From Tianweitania sediminis (lineage in GTDB: Bacteria > Pseudomonadota > Alphaproteobacteria > Rhizobiales > Rhizobiaceae), in the NCBI RefSeq assembly GCF_017813335.1, contig NZ_JAGIYY010000001.1:1375158-1439157 (forward strand): a DNA stretch of 64,000 nt. Reading direction: 5' to 3'. Below are positions 25,985 to 34,482 of the stretch, one piece after another; the first letter of the stretch is position 1, and every line of letters begins with the position of its first letter. The translations under genes and the position numbers were made by a program. The notes beneath the pieces are model-generated. The model saw nothing but the letters and a program-made list of their open reading frames with translations, made no database searches and was not told the DNA's origin.

Positions 25985-26670
25985 GCCTCCTCCTGCAGGT
26001 CGAGGGCCTCGAAGCGTTTCATGGCGTCAGCCAGGCTCTGTTTGGCGTTGACCTTGCCGTCGGCGAAGGCGAGGTCGTCGCGCTCATGGGGCGCAACGGC
26101 ATGGGCAAGACCACCACGATCCGCTCCGTGTTCGGCTTGACGCGTACTCGCGCGAAAACGCTGCGCTTCGCCGGCGAGGACCTGGTCGGCGTCGCGCCGC
26201 ATCGGGTTGCGCGCATGGGAATCGGCCTTGTTCCCGAAGGGCGCCGATGCTTCGCCACGCTGACGGTTGCTGAAAACCTCCTGGCTGCTGCGCGATCTGG
26301 CGCCTGGACTCTGCCGCGCGTTTACGCGCTTTTTCCGCGGCTGGAGGAGCGGCAAAAGCAGTCCGCCAAGACGCTTTCAGGCGGCGAGCAGCAGATGCTG
26401 GCGATCGGCCGAGCGCTGATGACCAATCCACGATTGCTCGTTCTCGATGAGGCCACGGAAGGACTGGCGCCGGTGATCCGCGCCGACATCTGGAGCGCCA
26501 TCAGGAGCTTGAAGGCGGAAGGGCAGTCGATCCTGCTCGTGGACAAGACTCTGCGCGAGCTTCTTCCGGTGGCCGATAGCTGTGTCGTGCTTGAAAACGG
26601 TCGCAGCGCTTGGAGCGGGCGGCCAGACGACCTGACCGCCGCGATCCGGGATCGATACCTCGGCGTATAG
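25981..26670 (+). CDS. livF: Branched-chain-type ABC transporter ATP-binding protein LivF (second system)
   Basis: ATPase of 229 residues. Walker A is GRNGMGKTT (Met where most have Ala/Val), the signature is LSGGEQQMLAIGRAL, Walker B is LLVLDEATEGLAP, and the C-terminal LLVDKTLRELL is typical of LivF/UrtE. The last gene of the operon ends 15 bp from the convergent gmaS gene. Confidence 0.92.
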   Translation: MSLLLQVEGLEAFHGVSQALFGVDLAVGEGEVVALMGRNGMGKTTTIRSVFGLTRTRAKTLRFAGEDLVGVAPHRVARMGIGLVPEGRRCFATLTVAENLLAAARSGAWTLPRVYALFPRLEERQKQSAKTLSGGEQQMLAIGRALMTNPRLLVLDEATEGLAPVIRADIWSAIRSLKAEGQSILLVDKTLRELLPVADSCVVLENGRSAWSGRPDDLTAAIRDRYLGV

Positions 26671-26685
26671 CCGCGCCCGATGGGC

Positions 26686-27993
26686 TCAGATGTCGAGCGT
26701 GTTTTCACGCTCCCAATCGGTGAAATGGCCGCAGAAGCTGTTCCATTCCCGCTGCTTGAGCTTGAGGTAGGCTGCCGAAAACTCCGTTCCCAGCGCTTCC
26801 TGCAGTTCCGTGTCCTTCTCGTATTCGCGCAAGGCGTCCAGCAGGTTGAGCGGCAGCTTCGGCGCATTGGTGACCGTATGGCCGTCCTTGTACATGTCGA
26901 TGTCATGGTGCGGACCGGGATCGGCACGGTGATGCAGGCCGGACAAGCCGGCCGCAATGATCACGGCCTGAAGGAGGTATGGGTTCACCGCGCCGTCCGG
27001 CAAACGCAGCTCGAAGCGCCCAGGGGCCGGCACGCGCACCATGTGGGTTCGGTTGTTGCCGGTCCAGGTCACCGTGTTTGGGGCCCAGGTCGCGCCGGAT
27101 ACCGTGCGCGGCGCATTGATGCGCTTGTAGGAGTTCACGGTAGGGTTGGTGATGGCCGCAAGTGCCGAAGCATGACGCATGATGCCGCCCAGGAACTCCT
27201 TGCCCTGCGCTGACAGGCCGAACGGCATCGCCTTGTCGGCAAAGGCGTTGGTGGTGCCTTTATTGTTCCACACGGAAATATGCGCATGGCAGCCGCTGCC
27301 CGTTAGCCCCTTGAAGGGCTTCGGCATGAAGGTCGCGCGCAGGCCGTGCTTTTCGGCGATGGACCGAACCATGAACTTGAAAAAGGAGTGCTTGTCGGCG
27401 GTCGCGAGCGCGTCGTCATATTCCCAGTTCATTTCGAACTGGCCGTTCGCGTCCTCGTGGTCGTTCTGGTACGGCTTCCAGCCGAGTTCCAGCATGCAAT
27501 CGCAGATTTCGGCGATAACGTCGTAGCGGCGCATCACCGCCTGCTGGTCGTAGCAGGGCTTCTCTGCGGTGTCGTAATCGTCCGAGATACGGCTGCCGTC
27601 CGGGCAAACCAGAAAGAATTCCGGCTCGACGCCCGTTTTGACGCGAAGATCCTTGGCGGCGGCTTCTTCAACAAGCCGCTTCAGCATGACGCGGGGAGCC
27701 TGCGCCACCGGCTGGTCTTCCATGACGCAGTCTGCCGCAACCCAGGCGACATCGCGTTTCCAGGGCAGCTGAATCACGGAACTTGCGTCCGGCACCGCGA
27801 ACAGGTCCGGATGAGCGGGGGTCAGGTCGAGCCAGGTTGCGAAACCGGCAAAACCCGCACCGTCCTTCTGCATATCGGCAATGGCTTGTGCCGGCACCAG
27901 CTTGGCACGCTGACCTCCAAAAAGGTCGGTGAAGCTGATCATGAAATAGCGAATGCCGCGTTCGGCGGCGAAATCGGATAGCTGGAGCGTCAC
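26686..27993 (-). CDS. gmaS: Gamma-glutamylmethylamide synthetase / type III glutamine synthetase
   Basis: ATP-dependent ligase of 435 residues, predicted to join glutamate and methylamine to gamma-glutamylmethylamide. It has the GS fold, with GVEPEFF (about 122-128), NGQFEMNW (183-190), GSGCHAH (232-238), NPTVNSYKR and RFELRLPD. Family members are often named GlnT and may use ammonia instead. The adjoining mgsABC and the mgdABCD genes 9 kb away favour GmaS. I chose GTG 27993 (VTLQLSDFAAERG), preceded by an AAGGGG stretch; an ATG at 28026 adds 11 unlike residues. Confidence 0.87.
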   Translation of the reverse strand: MTLQLSDFAAERGIRYFMISFTDLFGGQRAKLVPAQAIADMQKDGAGFAGFATWLDLTPAHPDLFAVPDASSVIQLPWKRDVAWVAADCVMEDQPVAQAPRVMLKRLVEEAAAKDLRVKTGVEPEFFLVCPDGSRISDDYDTAEKPCYDQQAVMRRYDVIAEICDCMLELGWKPYQNDHEDANGQFEMNWEYDDALATADKHSFFKFMVRSIAEKHGLRATFMPKPFKGLTGSGCHAHISVWNNKGTTNAFADKAMPFGLSAQGKEFLGGIMRHASALAAITNPTVNSYKRINAPRTVSGATWAPNTVTWTGNNRTHMVRVPAPGRFELRLPDGAVNPYLLQAVIIAAGLSGLHHRADPGPHHDIDMYKDGHTVTNAPKLPLNLLDALREYEKDTELQEALGTEFSAAYLKLKQREWNSFCGHFTDWERENTLDI

Positions 27994-28034
27994 TCCGGGT
28001 CCCCTTTTTGGTCTGCTTGACTGCATATGGTGAT

Positions 28035-28068
28035 CAGGCCGGAGCGGTTCTCCCGTCGCTCCGGCCTG
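28035..28068. other. Perfect 12-bp inverted repeat between mgsC and gmaS
   Basis: CAGGCCGGAGCG (28035-28046) and CGCTCCGGCCTG (28057-28068) form a perfect stem with a 10-nt loop, between the mgsC stop and the gmaS start on the minus strand. No T-run follows. It may terminate or stabilise the mgs mRNA and set a different level for gmaS. Confidence 0.65.
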
Positions 28069-28082
28069 GTCGTGTTCCTATT

Positions 28083-29411
28083 CTAGAAGCTTCCCTTTCC
28101 AGGATACCAGCTTGTCCCTGCAAGCGGCACCTGCGCCATGGCGGCTGCTTCCATGGTCAGTGCGCACAAGTCCTCTGGCTCGAGATTGTGAAGGTGGTTC
28201 TTGCCGCAAGCACGCGCGATCGTTTGCGCTTCCAGCGTCATGACCTTCAGGTAATTAGCGAGGCGGCGGCCGGCGAGAACCGGGTCAAGCCGCTGGGCGA
28301 GCTCCGGATCCTGCGTGGTGATGCCGGCCGGATCCTTGCCTTCGTGCCAATCGTCATAAGCCCCGGCCGTGCTGCCGAGCTTGCGGTATTCTTCTTCCCA
28401 TTTAGGATCGTTGTCGCCGATCGCCACCAGCGCGGCGGTGCCGATCGCTACGGCATCGGCACCCAGCGCCAGCGCCTTGGCCACATCTGCACCCGAGCGG
28501 ATCCCGCCGGAGACGATCAGCTGAACTTCACGATGCATCCCGAGATCCTGCAACGCCTGTACGGCGGGGCGGATGCAAGCCAGGGTCGGCATTCCCACGT
28601 TCTCGATGAAGACGTCCTGCGTGGCGGCCGTGCCGCCCTGCATGCCATCCAGCACCACAACGTCTGCGCCGGACTTCACGGCAAGTGCCGTATCGTAATA
28701 GGGGCGGGCGCCGCCCACCTTCACATAGATCGGCTTCTCCCAATCCGTGATTTCGCGCAGCTCGTTGATCTTGATTTCGAGATCGTCCGGTCCCGTCCAG
28801 TCTGGGTGACGGCAGGCAGAGCGCTGATCGATGCCTTCGGGCAAGTTGCGCATCTTGGCGACGCGGGGGCTGATCTTCTGGCCAAGCAGCATGCCGCCGC
28901 CGCCAGGCTTTGCGCCCTGGCCAACCACAACCTCGATCGCGTCGGCGCGGCGCAGATCCTTCGGATTCATGCCGTAGCGGGAGGGGAGATACTGGTAGAC
29001 AAGCGACTGGCTATGGCCGCGTTCTTCATCCGTCATGCCGCCGTCGCCCGTCGTCGTCGACGTTCCGGCCAGGGTAGCGCCTCGTCCCAGCGCTTCCTTG
29101 GCATTGCCGGACAAGGCACCGAAGCTCATGCCGGCGATTGTGATCGGGATCTTCAAGTGGATCGGCTTCTTGGCAAAGCGGGTGCCAAGCGTGACCGAGG
29201 TCTCACAGCGCTCGCGGTAGCCTTCCAGCGGGTAGCGCGAAATGGATGCGCCAAGAAACAGCAGATCGTCGAAATGCGGGACCTTGCGCTTCGTGCCACC
29301 GCCGCGAATGTCGTAAATGCCAGTTGCTGCCGCCCGGCGGATTTCCGCCATGGTCGCGTCGTCGAAGGTGGCGGACTTGCGCGGCGGCGTGGGTGGATTG
29401 TGGTAGCTCAT
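28083..29411 (-). CDS. mgsC: N-methylglutamate synthase subunit C (glutamate synthase FMN-domain protein)
   Basis: FMN-binding TIM-barrel subunit of 442 residues, homologous to the central domain of GltB. Motifs are SFGALSGNAKEALGRGA (97-113), GQGAKPGGGGMLLG (164-177) and DGMQGGTAATQ (255-265). With MgsA and MgsB it makes N-methylglutamate from gamma-glutamylmethylamide and 2-oxoglutarate. It lies third in the minus-strand order mgsA, mgsB, mgsC, gmaS. The same protein is often annotated as glutamate synthase large-subunit-like. Confidence 0.9.
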   Translation of the reverse strand: MSYHNPPTPPRKSATFDDATMAEIRRAAATGIYDIRGGGTKRKVPHFDDLLFLGASISRYPLEGYRERCETSVTLGTRFAKKPIHLKIPITIAGMSFGALSGNAKEALGRGATLAGTSTTTGDGGMTDEERGHSQSLVYQYLPSRYGMNPKDLRRADAIEVVVGQGAKPGGGGMLLGQKISPRVAKMRNLPEGIDQRSACRHPDWTGPDDLEIKINELREITDWEKPIYVKVGGARPYYDTALAVKSGADVVVLDGMQGGTAATQDVFIENVGMPTLACIRPAVQALQDLGMHREVQLIVSGGIRSGADVAKALALGADAVAIGTAALVAIGDNDPKWEEEYRKLGSTAGAYDDWHEGKDPAGITTQDPELAQRLDPVLAGRRLANYLKVMTLEAQTIARACGKNHLHNLEPEDLCALTMEAAAMAQVPLAGTSWYPGKGSF

Positions 29412-29453
29412 GTGGCGGATTCTTTCCCCTTCACTTCAACGGAGCCGGGCGGC

Positions 29454-30140
29454 TCAGTAAGCGTCGGCATTGTCGATGTTGAAGGTGTAGAGCTTGCGGG
29501 CCGAGCCGTAGCGCTTGAACTCTTCCGGCTTGACGTCGGTGACGCCAGCCTTTTCGAGAAGACCCGAAAGGACCTCGATGTGTTCGGGGCGCATCTCCTT
29601 CTCGATGCAATCTGCGCCCAGGCTTTTCACCGATCCGCGCACAAACAGGCGAGCCTCATAAAGCGAGTCGCCTAGCGCTTCACCAGCATCGCCCAGGACC
29701 ACGAGATTGCCCGACTGCGCCATGAAGGCGGACATGTGCCCGATCGAGCCATGCACGACGATGTCGATGCCTTTCATGGAGATGCCGCAGCGTGAGGCCG
29801 CGTTGCCCTTGATGACGAGCAGGCCACCACGTCCGGTGGCCCCCGCATATTGCGAGGCGTCGCCTTCGATGACCACAGTGCCCGACATCATGTTTTCGGC
29901 CACGCCTGGTCCGGCTGAGCCATGCACCGTCACGGTCCCGCCGTCGTTCATGCCGGCGCAGTAGTACCCAACTGAGCCGCGCACATCGACCACCACCGGC
30001 GCATCGATGCCGACCGCCACGGAATGGTGGCCGCGCGGGTTCACCACCTCGAAGGCTGTGTCGTTGGCACCACTCTTCACATCGTGGAGCGCCTGGTTGA
30101 ATTCGCGCAAAGGCGTCGCGGTAAGGTCAAAAACGGGCAT
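29454..30140 (-). CDS. mgsB: N-methylglutamate synthase subunit B (GXGXG-domain protein)
   Basis: Structural subunit of 228 residues, matching the C-terminal beta-helix (GXGXG) domain of GltB. It has a ladder of glycine-rich turns such as GRGGLLVIKGNAASRCGISM and GSIGHMSAFMAQSGNLVVLG. In glutamate synthase this domain is part of one chain; here it is a separate gene, as in methylamine-assimilation clusters. Confidence 0.9.
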   Translation of the reverse strand: MPVFDLTATPLREFNQALHDVKSGANDTAFEVVNPRGHHSVAVGIDAPVVVDVRGSVGYYCAGMNDGGTVTVHGSAGPGVAENMMSGTVVIEGDASQYAGATGRGGLLVIKGNAASRCGISMKGIDIVVHGSIGHMSAFMAQSGNLVVLGDAGEALGDSLYEARLFVRGSVKSLGADCIEKEMRPEHIEVLSGLLEKAGVTDVKPEEFKRYGSARKLYTFNIDNADAY

Positions 30141-30173
30141 GCGTGGCGTGTCCTGGAAGAAGAAGGCAGGGGT

Positions 30174-31085
30174 TCAGGCGGCAGCCTTTTCGTGATCCCA
30201 AAAATAGACCGTGGCGGGTTCAGGCTCCCATACACGGGCTGTTTCGATGCCCGGCAGGTTGACCAGCGCCCGGTATTCCGAGCCGAACGCGACATACTGA
30301 TCCGTTTCGGCCATCACGGCAGGCTTGCAGGCGATCGGATCGCGCACCACGCCGAAGCCCGACTTGGTTCCGACCACAAAGGTGAAGAAACCATCCAGAT
30401 CATCCAGCGCGCCTTCCAGCGCTTCGCCGAGATCCTTGCCGGTGTTCATTTCGGCCGTGAGGTAAGCAGCAGCAACTTCCGAGTCGTTCTCCGTTTCGAA
30501 GCGCATGCCCTTCTTGCGCAGGGTGCGGCGCAGATTGTTGTGGTTGGACAACGAGCCGTTGTGGACGAGGCACTGGTCCGCGCCGGTGGAGAAAGGATGC
30601 GCACCCAGCGTTGTCACCGCGGACTCCGTGGCCATCCGCGTATGGCCGATGCCGTGGCTGCCGCTCATGGAACGAACGCCAAAGCGCTCCACCACTTCCT
30701 TCGGCAATCCCACTTCCTTGTAGATTTCGACGCTTTCACCGGCGCCCATGACGCGCAAATTGGGCGCAACCGTCGCCAAGGCTTCGCGAACCGCATCCAC
30801 GCGCGCTGCCGGCAACGAAATCACCGCATGGGTGCTCTTGATCTCGACGGTGGCTTCGCCGCCGGACGCTTCCTTGAGCTTTTCCTGCAAGCCGGCGAAG
30901 TCCTGGTCCGGATCGGCGGACTGCACCGTGATCTTGGCCAAACCATCACGCGTGCCGCCATAGATCGCGATGCCAGCAGAGTCCGGACCGCGATCCGTCA
31001 TCGTGATGAGCATGTCCGACAGAAGCGCGCCGAGTTGCGGCTCAAGCGACTTGTCCTTGAGAAAGAGTCCGACGATCCCGCACAT
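30174..31085 (-). CDS. mgsA: N-methylglutamate synthase subunit A (class II amidotransferase domain)
   Basis: Ntn-type amidotransferase of 303 residues, starting MCGIVGLF, so Cys2 would be the catalytic nucleophile after Met removal. SHGIGHTRMATESAVT and HNGSLSNHNNLRRTL match the GltB/PurF glutaminase domain. It releases methylamine from gamma-glutamylmethylamide for transfer to the MgsC site. It is first in the operon, and its promoter region (31086-31282) is shared with the divergent XRE-cupin gene. Confidence 0.91.
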   Translation of the reverse strand: MCGIVGLFLKDKSLEPQLGALLSDMLITMTDRGPDSAGIAIYGGTRDGLAKITVQSADPDQDFAGLQEKLKEASGGEATVEIKSTHAVISLPAARVDAVREALATVAPNLRVMGAGESVEIYKEVGLPKEVVERFGVRSMSGSHGIGHTRMATESAVTTLGAHPFSTGADQCLVHNGSLSNHNNLRRTLRKKGMRFETENDSEVAAAYLTAEMNTGKDLGEALEGALDDLDGFFTFVVGTKSGFGVVRDPIACKPAVMAETDQYVAFGSEYRALVNLPGIETARVWEPEPATVYFWDHEKAAA

Positions 31086-31148
31086 GACCGAGTTCCCTGA
31101 AGTGGCTGAGATGGAAAATGGATATCACGTCCACCAGCACTTTCAACT

Positions 31149-31168
31149 GTGAAGAATGTTTTTTTCAC
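31149..31168. promoter_or_regulatory. Possible secondary regulator site in the mgs promoter
   Basis: GTGAA (31149-31153) and TTCAC (31164-31168) form a spaced inverted pair around a T-run. The arms share TTCAC with the perfect operator at 31229-31243. It lies 64 bp upstream of mgsA. Confidence 0.35.
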
Positions 31169-31228
31169 TTGAGGTAACGCGATGAGCTTGCTGCCGTTTT
31201 CCTCCGGCGGTAACAATGGCCGTGTTCG

Positions 31229-31243
31229 TTCACCCTGGGTGAA
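31229..31243. promoter_or_regulatory. Perfect palindromic operator TTCACCC-T-GGGTGAA
   Basis: A perfect 15-bp palindrome with 7-bp arms sits 40 bp upstream of the XRE-cupin start, in the divergent promoter with mgsA. Autoregulation plus control of mgsABC is the simple inference. Confidence 0.7.
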
Positions 31244-31282
31244 TCATGCCCCAGCAAGACGAGGAATGGAGCCGCAGTCATC

Positions 31283-31978
31283 ATGGCGAAGAACAAGCTC
31301 GTCGCGGAGGGTTCCACTTCATCCGCCGCTGCTGCCCCGAAGCCCCGCCTGCCGCTGAAGCAAGATCCGCATGCGGTTCGTGATGCGCCTGAGAATGTCC
31401 TCGAAGTTGCGATTGGACGGGAAGTTCGGGCCATTCGTAAGAAGCTGGACCTGACTGTTGCAGACCTTGCGGTGGCAACCGGGATATCCATCGGCATGCT
31501 GTCGAAGATCGAGAACGGGGTGACCTCGCCTTCGCTCACCACGTTGCAAACCTTGTCGCGTGCGCTGGGCGTTCCGGTTACCGGCTTTTTCCGCCGCTTC
31601 GAGGAAGAGCACAACGCCGTCTTCGTAAAGGCGGGCGCTGGGGTAGATGTAGAACGGCGCGGCACGCGGGCAGGGCACCAGTACACGCTGCTCGGCCATA
31701 TCGGGCCAAATTCAAGCGGCGTCGTGGTGGAGCCCTATCTGATCTCGTTGAGCGAAGACTCCGACGTTTTCCCTACGTTCCAGCACGGCGGCATGGAGTT
31801 CCTTTACATGCTGGAAGGATCGGTCACCTACCGGCACGGCCGCAACCTCTTCAACATGGAGCCGGGAGACAGCCTGTTCTTCGACGCCGATGCACCGCAC
31901 GGGCCGGAAGAACTTAAGGACCGGCCGATCCGCTATCTGTCCATCATCGCATACCCGGACACGGCAGTCGGTGACTGA
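31283..31978 (+). CDS. XRE-family regulator with C-terminal cupin domain
   Basis: Regulator of 231 residues. The HTH spans about residues 45-100 (LTVADLAVATGISIGMLSKI, then NGVTSPSLTTLQTLSRALG). The cupin effector domain is at about 150-225 (FPTFQHGGMEFLYMLEGSVT, then MEPGDSLFFDADAPHGPEEL). XRE-cupin proteins often control amine, polyamine and amino-acid use. It is divergent from mgsABC and upstream of the membrane-protein genes. A perfect palindrome at 31229-31243 is its likely target. Confidence 0.92.
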   Translation: MAKNKLVAEGSTSSAAAAPKPRLPLKQDPHAVRDAPENVLEVAIGREVRAIRKKLDLTVADLAVATGISIGMLSKIENGVTSPSLTTLQTLSRALGVPVTGFFRRFEEEHNAVFVKAGAGVDVERRGTRAGHQYTLLGHIGPNSSGVVVEPYLISLSEDSDVFPTFQHGGMEFLYMLEGSVTYRHGRNLFNMEPGDSLFFDADAPHGPEELKDRPIRYLSIIAYPDTAVGD

Positions 31979-32131
31979 TCAGTTCCCCTTCCAAGACGCG
32001 ATCGCACAACAGAGTTGGTGCGATGCAGCACATCGGGCGCTTGACAAGTTGTCGCGGCTGGCCTGACATTCCTCGCAGGCAAATCTTATTCGCCTAAGGG
32101 AACAAGGCAGCCAAAGCTGCCGGGAGGAAAC

Positions 32132-32452
32132 ATGGATCAGACTTCCGAGCAGGGCGCTGCTGCGCCCGGCATGGCTGCGCGCATCGATCGCATGCATGGC
32201 CGCGACCGAATCGGTGCCTTGGTGTTCGTTCTGGTTCTTTGGTGCGTCATCCTGTTCGTGCTTTTCAGCATCTGGCCAAACATCAACAATGGAGCGATCC
32301 GCACGATCCTTGCCATCTGCGGCGCGGGCGTCCTCGTTCTCAACACGGCTGCCATCGTGGCCATGCTCCGGCATTACGAGAGCGACAAGCAGTTCATCTA
32401 CAGCCTCGATCTGATGCATCTCGACGAGATGCGTCGGCGCAAGCGATCATAA
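32132..32452 (+). CDS. Small two-TM membrane protein of unknown function (cassette protein 1)
   Basis: 106 residues with two predicted membrane helices, at about 25-48 (IGALVFVLVLWCVILFVLFS) and 56-79 (IRTILAICGAGVLVLNTAAI). The C-terminus is charged and ends MRRRKRS. A GGGAGGAAAC site precedes ATG 32132. I recognise no family. It is first of a tight run (13-31 nt gaps) leading into an APC permease, so an accessory role in that transporter is plausible. Confidence 0.75.
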   Translation: MDQTSEQGAAAPGMAARIDRMHGRDRIGALVFVLVLWCVILFVLFSIWPNINNGAIRTILAICGAGVLVLNTAAIVAMLRHYESDKQFIYSLDLMHLDEMRRRKRS

Positions 32453-32465
32453 GGGGGAGGGGATC

Positions 32466-32843
32466 ATGGCTTATCAGCCGCCAAGGCAGGGTCTTGCCGC
32501 ACAAATCATCGATGTCGCCGTGCTTCTGGTGATGACGGTCGGGGCGCTCTACCTGCCGCTTTATCTCGGCCTCGCAGGTGCGGCCAAGAACCCGCAGCCA
32601 ATCGACAATCCCACCTGGGAAGCCTTGGGCCAGAACGCGGCGGAGCAGGCGCAATGGCAGGCGCTCGGCATCACCGATCCTGCCGCGGCAAACGACATCA
32701 TCACCGCGCGTTTCGATTACAGCTTTTCGTGGGCGGCGCTGATCATCATGGCGGTTCTCGTGATCGGCTATTTCGTTCTGGTGGTGCGCTTGTCGGACAA
32801 GGAATACCGCGAGGTCATCGACGAGCGCTTCGGCGGCCAATAG
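32466..32843 (+). CDS. Small two-TM membrane protein of unknown function (cassette protein 2)
   Basis: 125 residues with helices at about 14-38 (IIDVAVLLVMTVGALYLPLY) and 88-108 (WAALIIMAVLVIGYFVLVVR). A polar loop rich in Ala/Gln (WEALGQNAAEQAQWQALGIT) sits between them and probably faces the periplasm. AAGGGGGAGGGG precedes ATG 32466. No family is recognised. Confidence 0.75.
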   Translation: MAYQPPRQGLAAQIIDVAVLLVMTVGALYLPLYLGLAGAAKNPQPIDNPTWEALGQNAAEQAQWQALGITDPAAANDIITARFDYSFSWAALIIMAVLVIGYFVLVVRLSDKEYREVIDERFGGQ

Positions 32844-32870
32844 CCGTTCAGCGACCTTGGGAGGGGTACA

Positions 32871-33038
32871 ATGGATTTCTGGAATTATCTTGAATACGCG
32901 GCCTGGGTGCTGATCGTGCTCTTTGGCGGTCACATGCTGATCGACCTGGCACGCGTCGATTCGACCTATGACAACGACCTGCTGACCTCATCGCGCGAAG
33001 GCGAGATCGAGCGGACGCAGGAATTGCACAAATTGTGA
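32871..33038 (+). CDS. Very small single-TM protein (cassette protein 3, 55 residues)
   Basis: A 55-codon gene starting MDFWNYLEYAAWVLIVLFGG with one membrane helix at about 9-29. It is followed by a charged tail (VDSTYDNDLLTSSREGEIER) ending in TQELHKL. A strong GGGAGGGG site lies 5 nt before ATG 32871. The next gene starts 13 nt after the stop. Its position and ribosome-binding site make it a real gene despite its size. Confidence 0.75.
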   Translation: MDFWNYLEYAAWVLIVLFGGHMLIDLARVDSTYDNDLLTSSREGEIERTQELHKL

Positions 33039-33051
33039 GGGCGGGGTTGTC

Positions 33052-34473
33052 ATGACGGTCACATCCGTACCAAGCGGCGCTCCGATCCCCGGCACCGCCG
33101 GACAGGGACAGCGCCTGCAACTGCTGCGCGTCCTTGGACCCGGCCATGTCTGGGCACTCGGCGTCGGCATCGTCCTTGTCGGCGAATACATGGGCTGGAA
33201 CTTTTCTGTCGGCAAAGGCGGCATGATCGCGGGCTTGGTCGCCTGCTGGCTCGCAGGCCTCCTTTACACCTGCGTCGCCATGATCGACTCGGAGGTCACC
33301 TCGACAGTGGCAGCGGCCGGCGGCCAATATGCGCAAGCCAAGCACATCGTAGGTCCGCTGATGGCGTTCAACGTCGGGCTCTTCCTTGTCATGGCCTACA
33401 CGATGCTGGAAGCAGCCAACGCGATCACCATAGGCTTCCTGCTCGACACGGTGGCGGGATTGCAGGGGCATGAAGGCCTCAACCAGCAGCCGTTTATCAT
33501 CCTCACCGTGATGTTCCTCGCCTGGCTCAACTATCGGGGCGTTCTCGCAACGCTCACCTTCAACCTGGTGATTACGGCGATCGCTTTCCTCGCCATCATC
33601 ATCCTTTTCGTAGCCGTGCAACTCGGTGCATCCGCTGTTCCGCTGGAGTTCTCGGCGGTGACGACCGACCCGCTGCCTTACGGCTGGCTCGGCATCATTG
33701 CGGCGCTGCATTTCGGGCTCTGGTATTACCTGGGCATCGAGGGAACCTGCCAGGCGGCAGAGGAAGTGCGGTCGCCCGCGCGTTCCCTGCCTTACGGCAC
33801 CATGGCAGGGATCATGACGCTGCTGATTGCAGCCACGCTGACCTGGTATGTGTGTTCAGGCCTGATCCCCTGGGAATATCTTGGCCAGGCCGGAACGCCG
33901 CTGTTTGATGCCGCACGCGTAACCGGTTCGACTCCGCTGATGGTGCTGTTGTTCGTCGGCACGATCTTCTCGACCCTTGCTTCCGCAAATGGTTGCATCA
34001 ACGATGCATCGCGCGCCTGGTTCTCCATGGGCCGCGACCGGTACCTGCCGATCTGGTTCGGCGCGGTGCACCCGAAATACCGCACGCCCTACCGCTCGAT
34101 CGTGTTTCTCGTGCCGATCGCGCTGATCTTTGCGCTCGGTGCACCGCTCGACCAGGTGGTGACCTTCTCGATCCTGTCGGGGCTGCTCGGTTACACGTTC
34201 ATGACCTTCAATATGGTCATGTTCCGCCGCAAATGGCCGCTGGGCACGATCAAGCGTGGCTACGTGCATCCGTTTCACCCACTCCCCGCGATCCTTCTGC
34301 TGGCAATCTGTTCGGCCACTTACTTCGCGGTATTGCTGGGTTACGGATCACAGCTCATCTCCATGATGTGCTTCTATATCCTGGCCTCGCTGTGGTTCCA
34401 CTTCTGGCGGTATCGCTTTGTTCGCCGTGGTGACCAGTTCACCATGCCCTGGCCGCGGCCAATCGGGTACTGA
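33052..34473 (+). CDS. APC-superfamily permease (ethanolamine/amino-acid transporter-like)
   Basis: Inner-membrane secondary transporter of 473 residues with about 12 helices. The first helix region is LGPGHVWALGVGIVLVGEYM. The APC core appears as YYLGIEGTCQAAEEVRSPAR and ASANGCINDASRAWFSMGRD, then HPKYRTPYRSI. It resembles ethanolamine-permease-type APC proteins. Within an N-methylglutamate cluster it may import methylamine, a methylated amine or an amino acid. The three small membrane proteins directly upstream are unusual for an APC permease. Confidence 0.87.
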   Translation: MTVTSVPSGAPIPGTAGQGQRLQLLRVLGPGHVWALGVGIVLVGEYMGWNFSVGKGGMIAGLVACWLAGLLYTCVAMIDSEVTSTVAAAGGQYAQAKHIVGPLMAFNVGLFLVMAYTMLEAANAITIGFLLDTVAGLQGHEGLNQQPFIILTVMFLAWLNYRGVLATLTFNLVITAIAFLAIIILFVAVQLGASAVPLEFSAVTTDPLPYGWLGIIAALHFGLWYYLGIEGTCQAAEEVRSPARSLPYGTMAGIMTLLIAATLTWYVCSGLIPWEYLGQAGTPLFDAARVTGSTPLMVLLFVGTIFSTLASANGCINDASRAWFSMGRDRYLPIWFGAVHPKYRTPYRSIVFLVPIALIFALGAPLDQVVTFSILSGLLGYTFMTFNMVMFRRKWPLGTIKRGYVHPFHPLPAILLLAICSATYFAVLLGYGSQLISMMCFYILASLWFHFWRYRFVRRGDQFTMPWPRPIGY

Positions 34474-34482
34474 GCGCAGGCC

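Noticed and set aside
28008..29675. 555-codon plus-strand frame across mgsC
   Set aside because: Antisense shadow of mgsC with no recognisable domains.
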